Shown: positions 7,046-15,024 of the stretch, piece after piece
Numbering within the stretch: the stretch's first letter is position 1
Layout: every line of letters starts with the position of its first letter
Origin: an uncultured Nitrosomonadales bacterium
GTDB taxonomy: Bacteria; Pseudomonadota; Gammaproteobacteria; Burkholderiales; Gallionellaceae
Length of the DNA: 35,141 bases
Assembly (NCBI GenBank): GCA_903885165.1
Contig: CAISHO010000053.1
Location: 1 to 35,141, forward strand
Direction: 5' to 3'
Translations under genes and position numbers: made by a program
The notes under the pieces: generated by a model
What the model was told of the DNA's origin: nothing
Databases searched by the model: none
Seen by the model: only the letters and a program-made list of their open reading frames with translations

Positions 7046-9724
7046 ATGTCAAAACACTACCTCACCTCCCTGTTCGCGCCTAAGTCAGTCGCGGTTTTCG
7101 GTGCGAGCGACCGGGTCGATTCAGTCGGTCAGATCGTTTTTCAAAACATGCTTGATTCCGGCTTTAAAGGCGCGCTTTATCCGATCAACTCCCGTAGTCC
7201 CGAAGTGCAGGGAAGAAAAACTTACGGTTCGATTGCCGAAATTGAAGAAATTGTCGAGCTGGCCGTGATTGCCACGCCGCCGCAAACGGTGCCCGATATC
7301 ATTGAAGCGTGCGGATTGCACGGCGTCAAGGCAGCGGTGATCATCACGGCGGGTTTTGGCGAAATCGGCGCGGAAGGGAAGGAGCTTGAGCGCCGCTTAC
7401 TGGAAAATGCCAAGCGCTATGGTATCCGTCTGATTGGTCCTAACTGCCTGGGCGTAATGCGTCCGTCCATCGGTCTGAATGCGACCTTTAATAAGGGCGG
7501 TGCGAATACCGGGAATCTGGCGCTGATTTCGCAGTCCGGCGCCTTGTGTACGGCGATTCTGGACTGGGCGCAGATCAACGATGTCGGTTTTTCCAGCGTG
7601 GTGTCGATGGGTTCTTCCGCCGACGTGGATTTTGGCGAGACGCTCGATTACCTGGTTTCCGATCCGCAGACACAGAATATCCTCCTATATATAGAAGGTA
7701 TACGCGAGTCGCGCCGTTTCATGAGTTCGCTGCGAGCGGCAGCGCGCATTAAACCGGTTATTTTGATCAAGGTAGGGCGTCATGAAGCCGGATCTAAAGC
7801 CGCGATGTCGCATACCGCTTCGCTGGTTGGCTCAGATGATGCGTTTGATGCTGCCGTGCGTCGCGCCGGTGTCGTGCGTGTGCAGACTGTTACTCAGTTG
7901 TTTTCGGCGGCCAAAGCGCTGTCGTGCGGTTTTCATCCGTCCGGTAATCGTCTGGCGATTGTCACCAACGGTGGCGGACCCGGTGTGATGGCGACGGATC
8001 GCGCCTCTGACTTAGGATTAGTGATGGCCGAATTGTCGGAAGCGACCATAGCACGATTGAACGAGGTGCTGCCGCCCAACTGGTCGCACGGCAATCCCGT
8101 GGATATCATCGGTGATGCACAGGTCGATCGTTATCAGCATGCGGTGGCGGCTTGTCTGGAAGATCCGAATGTCGATGGTGTCTTGACGATATTGACGCCA
8201 CAGGCGATGACCAAACCGCTGGAGGCAGCCAATGCCGTGATTGAACTGGCTAATCATTACAAAAAACCGTTGCTGAGTTGCTGGATGGGCGAGTCGCAGG
8301 TGGCCGAGTCGCGCAAAGCGTTTGCCCATGCGAAGAAACCGAACTTCCGTACGCCGGAGCCGGCGGTTGAGGTGTTCTCCTATCTGTCTGATTATTATCA
8401 GAATCAGAAACTGTTGATGCAAATGCCTGAGCCTTTGTCCGATCATAAGGCGCCCGATATTGAAGGTGCGCGCATGGTGATTGAAGGCGCGTTGCTCGAT
8501 AAGCGTAAGATATTGAGTGAGATGGAATCCAAAGCGCTGCTGTCTGCTTTCCATATTCCGGTGGCGCAGACTATGGTCGCGCGTTCACCGAATGAGGCGC
8601 TGCTGATTGCTCAGCAATTGGGCTTCCCGGTGGTGATGAAGGTCAATTCACGCGACATTACGCATAAGAGCGATGCGGGGGGCGTGATGCTCAGCCTCTC
8701 CAATGCACAAGCGGTGCGCGCGGCTTATCACGACATTACCGAGAACGTAAAACGTAATCGTCCCGGTGCGCACATGGATGGTATTTCCATTCAACCGATG
8801 ATCGTCAAACCGAATGGTCGCGAATTGATGGTCGGTGTGACCAACGATCCGGTCTTTGGTCCGGTAATTACTTTCGGTGCGGGTGGTACGACCGTGGAAG
8901 TGATGGGCGATGCGCAGGTTTCTCTACCGCCGCTCAACGTGTTTCTCGTGCGCGATCTGATCAGTCGCACGCATGTCGCCAAGCTGCTGGGCCCGTTCCG
9001 CCACATGCCGGCTGCCGATATGGAGGCGCTCGAATCCATCCTGCTGCGCGTGTCGGAAATGGTCTGCGAGTTGCCGATGCTGATGGAAATGGACATCAAT
9101 CCGCTGATCGTGGATGAGCACGGCGCACTGGCGGCCGATGCGCGCGTGGTGGTGCAGTTCATGCAACCGAGTGCGGATCGCTATGCACATATGGCGATTT
9201 ATCCCTACCCGACACATCTGGTTAACCGCTGGCAGTTGGCTGATGGTACTGACATCACCATCCGTCCGATTCGCCCCGAGGACGCCGGATTGGTGCAGAC
9301 CTTTGTGCGCAACCTGTCCGAGCAATCGCGATTTTTCCGTTTCATGAACAGCGTGCAGGAATTGAGTCAGTCCATGCTGATCCGTTTCACTCAAATCGAC
9401 TATAGTCGCGAGATGGCGCTCATTGCGGTGAGCGAACAGCACGGTGTCGAGGTAGAATTGGGTGTGGCGCGCTTTGCGATCAATCCTGATGGCGAGAGCT
9501 GTGAATTTGCGCTTGTGATTGACGATTCCATGCATGGCAAGGGGCTGGGGCAGAAACTGATGACCGCCCTGATGGATGCGGCGCGCACCAAGGGTATGAA
9601 GATCATGGAAGGCGAAGTACTCAGAAACAATGCCGACATGTTGCATCTGATGGAAAGACTGGGATTTGAGGTCAAGACCAGCTCGGACGATGACAGCATC
9701 AAATCGGTACGCAAGGAACTGTAA
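7046..9724 (+). CDS. ADP-forming acyl-CoA synthetase-like / GNAT acetyltransferase (PatZ/Pka family)
   Basis: An 892-residue protein with the layout of the protein lysine acetyltransferases PatZ (YfiQ), Pat and Pka. In order: CoA-binding Rossmann domain (residues about 1-130, SVAVFGASDR), succinyl-CoA-ligase-like domains (about 140-470), an ATP-grasp domain (about 480-715, with FPVVMKVNSRDITHKSDAGGV), and a C-terminal GNAT domain (about 730-890, HGKGLGQKLM as acetyl-CoA site). In the family the GNAT part acetylates lysines, for example on acetyl-CoA synthetase. Here the region AAMSHTASLVGSDDAFDAA keeps a histidine at residue 256, where active ADP-forming acyl-CoA synthetases have their phosphorylated histidine; from memory E. 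coli PatZ has lost it. Synthetase activity is therefore possible. The ATG at 7046 has only a weak ribosome-binding site. The next gene is a deacetylase-fold protein, a plausible functional opposite. Confidence 0.85.
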   Translation: MSKHYLTSLFAPKSVAVFGASDRVDSVGQIVFQNMLDSGFKGALYPINSRSPEVQGRKTYGSIAEIEEIVELAVIATPPQTVPDIIEACGLHGVKAAVIITAGFGEIGAEGKELERRLLENAKRYGIRLIGPNCLGVMRPSIGLNATFNKGGANTGNLALISQSGALCTAILDWAQINDVGFSSVVSMGSSADVDFGETLDYLVSDPQTQNILLYIEGIRESRRFMSSLRAAARIKPVILIKVGRHEAGSKAAMSHTASLVGSDDAFDAAVRRAGVVRVQTVTQLFSAAKALSCGFHPSGNRLAIVTNGGGPGVMATDRASDLGLVMAELSEATIARLNEVLPPNWSHGNPVDIIGDAQVDRYQHAVAACLEDPNVDGVLTILTPQAMTKPLEAANAVIELANHYKKPLLSCWMGESQVAESRKAFAHAKKPNFRTPEPAVEVFSYLSDYYQNQKLLMQMPEPLSDHKAPDIEGARMVIEGALLDKRKILSEMESKALLSAFHIPVAQTMVARSPNEALLIAQQLGFPVVMKVNSRDITHKSDAGGVMLSLSNAQAVRAAYHDITENVKRNRPGAHMDGISIQPMIVKPNGRELMVGVTNDPVFGPVITFGAGGTTVEVMGDAQVSLPPLNVFLVRDLISRTHVAKLLGPFRHMPAADMEALESILLRVSEMVCELPMLMEMDINPLIVDEHGALAADARVVVQFMQPSADRYAHMAIYPYPTHLVNRWQLADGTDITIRPIRPEDAGLVQTFVRNLSEQSRFFRFMNSVQELSQSMLIRFTQIDYSREMALIAVSEQHGVEVELGVARFAINPDGESCEFALVIDDSMHGKGLGQKLMTALMDAARTKGMKIMEGEVLRNNADMLHLMERLGFEVKTSSDDDSIKSVRKEL

Positions 9725-9734
9725 TAACAAAAGT

Positions 9735-9768
9735 GTGAAATGTGAAATGTAATTGTTTCACATTTCAC
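9735..9768. repeat. Perfect 13-bp inverted repeat between the acetyltransferase and deacetylase genes
   Basis: GTGAAATGTGAAA (9735-9747) is the exact reverse complement of TTTCACATTTCAC (9756-9768), with an 8-base loop. The arms are themselves built of two GTGAAAT-like units. It starts ten bases after the upstream stop and resembles the repeats at 18061, 29755 and 32917. It lacks a T tract, so it is more likely a dispersed repeat or RNA stabiliser than a classic terminator. Confidence 0.7.
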
Positions 9769-9797
9769 GTTTCATTCATCACTTTTCGCGGTTTTTT

Positions 9798-10721
9798 ATG
9801 CACACAGCCTATCTGACACATCCTGTCTGTCTGAAACATGATATGGGCGCGGATCATCCTGAGTGTCCCGGGCGCATACACGCGATTGAAGATCAACTCA
9901 TCGCGTCCGGTTTATCACCGTTTCTGGTGCATTACGATGCGCCGCAAGTGACCCGCGAGCAATTGTTGCGGGTGCATCACGCCGACTACATAGCCGGTAT
10001 CTATGCCAAATCGCCCGAAAGTGGTCTGGTTGATCTGGATGGCGATACGTTGATGAATCCATACACCTTGTCAGCGGCGCTGCATGCGGCGGGTGCGGCG
10101 GTGCAGGCGGTGGATCTGGTGATGGCGGGGCAGGCGGAAAATGCTTTTTGCAACGTACGTCCACCCGGTCATCATGCAGGTCCTGACAAGGCGGGTGGTT
10201 TTTGCATCTTCAATAATGTGGCGGTGGCGGCAGCGCATGCCCTCGAACATTATGGTTTAGAACGCGTGGCGATCATCGATTTTGATGTACACCACGGTGA
10301 TGGCACGGAAGCGATTTTTCACGAGGATAGTCGTGTGATGTTGTGTTCGAGTTTTCGACATCCTTATTATCCGTATTGCGGTGCGGACAGCGGCAACGAA
10401 CACATCATTAATACCCCCTTGTCGGCCGGGACGGCGGGAGAGGCGTTCAGGGCGGCTGTCTCAGCGCAATGGTTGCCTAAGCTTGAGCAGTTCAGACCGC
10501 AGATGCTGTTTATCTCGGCGGGATTCGATGCGCATCGGGATGATGATATGGGCGGGCTGGCACTGCGCGAGGCGGATTACGCCTGGGTGACCGAGGCGCT
10601 CAAGACCTTTGCTGAACATCATACAGGACGACGCATGGTCTCGGTGCTGGAAGGGGGTTATGCGCTGCATGCCTTAGGGCGTAGCGTTGCGGCGCATATC
10701 AAGGTGCTGACTGGACTGTAA
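9798..10721 (+). CDS. Histone deacetylase-family protein (AcuC/HDAC-like)
   Basis: A zinc-dependent deacetylase fold of 307 residues that removes acetyl groups from lysine or from small acetylated amines. Visible family motifs are NVRPPGHHAGPDKAGGFCIFN (cut short here: the two active-site histidines are in GHHAG), DFDVHHGDGTE with the metal-binding Asp and His, SAGFDAHRDD with a further metal Asp, and EGGY near the end. I chose ATG at 9798, because MHTAYLTHPVCLKHDMG is the normal start of the family; the frame is open further upstream but runs through the repeat at 9735-9768. It follows the PatZ-like gene on the same strand and might reverse its modification, which is inference from position. 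Confidence 0.88.
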   Translation: MHTAYLTHPVCLKHDMGADHPECPGRIHAIEDQLIASGLSPFLVHYDAPQVTREQLLRVHHADYIAGIYAKSPESGLVDLDGDTLMNPYTLSAALHAAGAAVQAVDLVMAGQAENAFCNVRPPGHHAGPDKAGGFCIFNNVAVAAAHALEHYGLERVAIIDFDVHHGDGTEAIFHEDSRVMLCSSFRHPYYPYCGADSGNEHIINTPLSAGTAGEAFRAAVSAQWLPKLEQFRPQMLFISAGFDAHRDDDMGGLALREADYAWVTEALKTFAEHHTGRRMVSVLEGGYALHALGRSVAAHIKVLTGL

Positions 10722-10872
10722 AATTTGTGGGGCAGGTCATGCTGCACAGCGGTCTGCCTTACGCTTTTTCATCCCTTACGACTGATAAATAGGAATCGCC
10801 TGATATACAAGCGATAGTTAGCACGTGTATCTTACGCCAAACTTACAAAGCTAATTACGCGAAGGACATACT

Positions 10873-13758
10873 GTGGAGGGCGAGCAGACAGCATCTGAGG
10901 CAACAGCCGCTCAGGCAGACGCAAAACTATTTTCTGTTGTAGCAATAGGTGCCTCAGCCGGTGGTCTGGAAGCGTTTGAGGGACTTTTTCGCAGCCTATC
11001 CCCTGATACGGGAATGGCTTTTATACTGGTCTCTCACTTGGATCCCAGCCATGAGAGCCTCCTCACTGAAATTTTGCAGCGCAGCACGTCCATGCCGGTG
11101 TTGGAAATTCAGGATCAAATGGCGATCAATGTCAATTCCGTTTACGTGATCCCGCCCAATCGCGATATGGCTATTTTTCACGGTCTGATACAACTGTCCG
11201 TTCCTGACCAGCCTCGCGGCATGCGCATGCCGATCGATGCATTTTTTCGCTCACTGGCCGAGGATTGCGGCGAGAGGGCGATCGGCATCATCCTCTCGGG
11301 AACGGGTACAGACGGAACGTTTGGTTTACGCGCCATTCTGGGGGCGGGCGGCATCACGCTGGTGCAAGAACCGTCGACGGCAAAATACGACGGGATGCCA
11401 AGAAGTGCAATCAACGCCGGTTTCTCGACCCATGTGCTGCCGGTGGAGCAGATGGCGGCGGTATTGCAGTCCGGACAGCGCATGCTGCGTGTGCCTCTGA
11501 TACCATCCGCCAATGAACTCAACGCAATCAATCGTATCCTGATGTTGCTGCGCAGCGTCAGCGGTCACGATTTTTCTTTGTATAAAAAATCCACCATCAC
11601 CCGGCGTATCGAGCGACGCATGTCGCAACACGGCATTGACAGCAAAGAGGTCTATGCGCGCTATCTGAAGGAAAATCCATTAGAAATATCAATATTATTT
11701 AAACAGTTGCTGATTAACGTCACCAACTTTTTCCGTGACCCGCACGCTTTTGAATTGCTCCGGCAAGAGATATTGCCTAAGTTGTTCGCCAATAAACCGA
11801 ATAATGAGGTATTTCGTGCCTGGATAGCGGGTTGTTCCAGCGGGGAAGAAGTTTACTCGATTGCCATCTTGTTGCGTGAATACATGGATGAATCGCATCA
11901 GGAATATCGGATACAACTGTTTGCGACCGATCTGGATGAAGACGCCATTGCGACGGCGCGTGCCGGTGTGTATCCGGCCAACATCGCGCAAGATGTACAC
12001 CCGGAAAGATTGCAGCGATTTTTTATCAAGGAGGAGGGCGGTTACCGCATAAAAAAAATAATCCGTGAGATGGTGGTTTTTGCAGTACACAACGTCATCA
12101 AAGATCCGCCCATTATTAATTTAGACTTGCTCAGTTGTCGCAATGTATTGATTTATATGGAGACTGAGCTGCAAAACCGCTTGATTAGTGCGTTTCATCA
12201 TTCCTTAAAACCGGATGGAGTGTTACTGTTATCGCCTTCCGAAAATATTGGCTCCCATAGTGATCTGTTCGCGCCGATCAACCGCAAGTGGAAATTTTAT
12301 CGTGCCCTGGGCGGCGTGGTTTCCTATCCCCTGGTTGCGAGCGGCGCGGCTCGATACGAAGCGGAATCTGAGCGTATCCCTACGACCAAAGAGACAAATT
12401 TCGCCGATTTGACCCGACGGGTGTTGTTGCAAACCTATGCCCCTGCTTCGGTCGTAACGGATGATAAAGGCAATATTATGTATGTGCACGGCGAAACCGG
12501 CAGGTACTTACGCCCCGCTCCCGGTCATGCAACCCTGAATGTCATCGAAATGGCGCGTGAGGGTTTGCAACTGTATTTGCGTCAGGCCATCGTTCAGGCG
12601 GCGCAGAATGTGCCGACCTTAAATCATGAAATATTCATCAAACTCGGCGACGAAGAACGCGGTGTGAAATTTTCAGTACGTCCCATTGTCAGCCCGCCAA
12701 ATTCGGGGCAGGGCGCATTGAAGTTGCTGTTGGTCAGTTTTCAGGACGCCACCCCTGTGCCGCCTGTCCGGCCTGGTAAGGGTGAGCCAACCAAGCGTGC
12801 AGAAGCACGACGTATCGATGAGTTGGAGCGCGAGCTGGCGTATTTCCGTGATCATATGCAGGCGATGTTGGAGGGGGAGCAGGCGTCAGGGGAGGAGCTC
12901 AAATCGATTAACGAAGAGTTGCAGTCGACCAATGAGGAGTTGCAGTCGACCAATGAAGAGTTCGAAACTTCACAGGAGGAGTTAAGATCCTTGAACGAGG
13001 AGCTCTCGACAGTCAATTCCGAGTTGCAGGCTAAAATAGAACAGTATGTCGACGTGCAGAACGACATGAAAAATTTGCTCGATAATATTAATGTTGGCAC
13101 GGTGTTCCTGGACGAAAAACTCCGTATCCGGCGCTATACGCGCGATACGGTGCGGCTGTATTGTCTGGTTGCTACCGATGTGGGGCGGGCGCTGGCGGAT
13201 ATCAAATCGAATATCGATAACGGGGATTTGCAAGTCGATATCCGCGCCGTACTCGAGACATTGATCCCCCGCGAACGTAAGGTACACGCCACAGAGGGCG
13301 GCTGGTATCTGGCGCGCATACAGCCTTACCGCACGTTGGATAACGTGATAGACGGGGTCGTGCTGACGTTTAACGATATCAGCAAACGCGTTGCTGCCGA
13401 ACAGCTCGCCCTGGACGCGCGCGAGTTGGCGGAGAATATCGTCAACACGGTGCATGAACCACTGATCGTGCTCGATGCCGGGTTGCGGGTCATCATGGCC
13501 AGTCGCGCTTACTATCGGTATTTTGACACCAGCGAGGCGGATACCATAGGGCGCCTCCTGTATGAGTTGGGCGGACATCAATGGGATATTCCGGCCCTGC
13601 GTGAACGGCTGGAAAAGGCGCTACCCGATAAACAGCACTTTGACGATTTCAGCGTGACAGTAGATTTCCCCGCGACGGGTGCCCGTAAATTTTTACTTAA
13701 TGTGCGGTGTATATCTTCTAAAGCTCTGATTTTAATAGGAATTGAGGAGGTCGTATGA
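10873..13758 (+). CDS. CheB-CheR-PAS fusion protein
   Basis: A 961-residue fusion. Residues about 20-210 are a CheB methylesterase domain with the catalytic Ser28 in GASAGG, His55 in SHLDPSH and Asp147 in GTGTDG. Residues about 220-490 are a CheR methyltransferase with the SAM motif AGCSSGEEVYS and NLDLLSCRNVLIYME. Then comes a coiled coil of repeated ELQSTNEE units (about 660-730), followed by two PAS domains to the C terminus. Such hybrids usually lack the CheB receiver, as here, and act in signalling outside flagellar chemotaxis. The GTG at 10873 is supported by AAGGA at 10862-10866. The C terminus, FLLNVRCISSKALILIGIEE, matches the end of the PAS segment that in relatives is followed by a kinase; here the kinase is missing and a separate PAS-GGDEF gene overlaps by ATGA at 13755. 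Confidence 0.9.
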   Translation: MEGEQTASEATAAQADAKLFSVVAIGASAGGLEAFEGLFRSLSPDTGMAFILVSHLDPSHESLLTEILQRSTSMPVLEIQDQMAINVNSVYVIPPNRDMAIFHGLIQLSVPDQPRGMRMPIDAFFRSLAEDCGERAIGIILSGTGTDGTFGLRAILGAGGITLVQEPSTAKYDGMPRSAINAGFSTHVLPVEQMAAVLQSGQRMLRVPLIPSANELNAINRILMLLRSVSGHDFSLYKKSTITRRIERRMSQHGIDSKEVYARYLKENPLEISILFKQLLINVTNFFRDPHAFELLRQEILPKLFANKPNNEVFRAWIAGCSSGEEVYSIAILLREYMDESHQEYRIQLFATDLDEDAIATARAGVYPANIAQDVHPERLQRFFIKEEGGYRIKKIIREMVVFAVHNVIKDPPIINLDLLSCRNVLIYMETELQNRLISAFHHSLKPDGVLLLSPSENIGSHSDLFAPINRKWKFYRALGGVVSYPLVASGAARYEAESERIPTTKETNFADLTRRVLLQTYAPASVVTDDKGNIMYVHGETGRYLRPAPGHATLNVIEMAREGLQLYLRQAIVQAAQNVPTLNHEIFIKLGDEERGVKFSVRPIVSPPNSGQGALKLLLVSFQDATPVPPVRPGKGEPTKRAEARRIDELERELAYFRDHMQAMLEGEQASGEELKSINEELQSTNEELQSTNEEFETSQEELRSLNEELSTVNSELQAKIEQYVDVQNDMKNLLDNINVGTVFLDEKLRIRRYTRDTVRLYCLVATDVGRALADIKSNIDNGDLQVDIRAVLETLIPRERKVHATEGGWYLARIQPYRTLDNVIDGVVLTFNDISKRVAAEQLALDARELAENIVNTVHEPLIVLDAGLRVIMASRAYYRYFDTSEADTIGRLLYELGGHQWDIPALRERLEKALPDKQHFDDFSVTVDFPATGARKFLLNVRCISSKALILIGIEEVV

Positions 13759-14912
13759 AAGACAGCCCCCCATCTTCCGATGTGAGCACATTGCGCAGTC
13801 TGGCTGAATTGAGGCTGGCGCAGGGCGTGGCAGCACAGGCGCATGACAAGATTTCTCACGAGAATTTGTTGCATGAACTGGAAGTGCATCAGATCGAACT
13901 GGAGATGCAAAATGAAGCATTACGTCAGTCGCAGGTGGAACTTGAACATTCACGCGAGCGTTATATGGATTTTTATGATTTCTCACCGATCGGTTATATC
14001 ACGCTGGATGAAATTGGCCTGATTGCTGAACTCAATCTGACCGGTGCCGCGATGCTGGGCCTAGAGCGTAACAAAATCCGGTTTCAGCGATTTACCGTCT
14101 TTGTAACACCGGAATATCAGGAGCACTGGTATCGCAGTTTTCAGACGGCACTCGCCGCTGAAGAGGTGATCAGTTGTGAGCTCTCGCTCCAGCGTCAGGA
14201 TGGCAGCCGCTTCTTTGCCAAGATAGATAGTCTGCGGCTGAATAAACGCGGTGAATCGCCCTTGGTGCGCCTGGTGTTGACTGATATCACCGAACGCATC
14301 AAGAGCGAAGAAGAAATTCGCAAGTTGGCGTTCTACGATGGATTGACACTACTGCCCAATCGCCGTCTGTTGAGTGAACGTTTAATTCAGGCGATGGCGA
14401 CCAGCAAACGGAGCGGACGATTCGGTGCCTTGCTGTTTCTCGATCTGGATAATTTTAAACCGCTTAACGATGAGCACGGTCATAATATGGGCGACTTACT
14501 GTTGATCGAAGTGGCGCGTCGCATCACTTCTTGTGTGCGTGAAATGGATACGGTTGCGCGTTTTGGTGGTGATGAATTCGTCATTCTGTTGACAGAACTC
14601 GATACTGATCATGCTGTTTCTACCGCGCAGGCGGGGCAGGTCGCCGAGAAAATCCGTACCTTGCTGGCTGAGCCTTATCAGTTGGAGAGCACGTCGGACA
14701 AAGCGGGGGCGGGCATGGTTGAGCATCGTTGCACATCGAGCATCGGTATCGTGTTGTTTTTTAATCATGAAGCGCGGCAGGATAATATTATCAAGTGGGC
14801 GGACATGGCGATGTATCGGGCGAAAGCCGGCGGACGCAACCGGATTCGCTTTTATGAGTCGCAAAGCGAAGTTTGTCAAATTACACAAAATTTGGCTCTT
14901 TGTGATTCGTAG
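13755..14912 (+). CDS. PAS-GGDEF diguanylate cyclase
   Basis: A 385-residue protein predicted to make cyclic di-GMP from two GTP. Residues about 35-65 hold a helical segment (LLHELEVHQIELEMQNEAL), residues about 68-185 a PAS domain, and residues about 190-375 the GGDEF domain. The active-site GGDEF is intact at 271-275, and an RxxD inhibitory site (REMD, 262-265) lies the usual five residues before it, so product inhibition is expected. No membrane segment is seen, so it is probably cytoplasmic. The ATG at 13755 overlaps the TGA of the CheB-CheR gene (ATGA), with GAGGTCGT just upstream. The N-terminal helical and PAS part is closely similar to that of the next gene product, suggesting duplication. 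Confidence 0.92.
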   Translation: MKDSPPSSDVSTLRSLAELRLAQGVAAQAHDKISHENLLHELEVHQIELEMQNEALRQSQVELEHSRERYMDFYDFSPIGYITLDEIGLIAELNLTGAAMLGLERNKIRFQRFTVFVTPEYQEHWYRSFQTALAAEEVISCELSLQRQDGSRFFAKIDSLRLNKRGESPLVRLVLTDITERIKSEEEIRKLAFYDGLTLLPNRRLLSERLIQAMATSKRSGRFGALLFLDLDNFKPLNDEHGHNMGDLLLIEVARRITSCVREMDTVARFGGDEFVILLTELDTDHAVSTAQAGQVAEKIRTLLAEPYQLESTSDKAGAGMVEHRCTSSIGIVLFFNHEARQDNIIKWADMAMYRAKAGGRNRIRFYESQSEVCQITQNLALCDS

Positions 14913-14957
14913 TGGCTAAGTCGCTTTAAATTCAGCTTAATCGTAAGGATCGTAATC

Positions 14958-14975
14958 CACCAAATTCTTTTGGTG
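14958..14975 (+). terminator. Perfect 7-bp hairpin between cyclase and kinase genes
   Basis: CACCAAA (14958-14964), loop TTCT, TTTGGTG (14969-14975). It is followed by AAAAATTTTAATTTT rather than a clean T tract. It may be a partial terminator after the cyclase gene. Confidence 0.4.
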
Positions 14976-15024
14976 AAAAATTTTAATTTTATTACCTACT
15001 GTATTTCACATAGAGCCAATAATT

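Noticed and set aside
8924-9730. Long minus-strand open frame of 268 codons opposite the acetyltransferase gene
   Set aside because: It is antisense to strongly conserved ATP-grasp and GNAT coding sequence; His- and Gln-rich composition is typical of a shadow frame.
9753-9797. Upstream extension of the deacetylase gene
   Set aside because: The extra codons come from the inverted repeat and the family normally starts at the MHTAYLTHP position.
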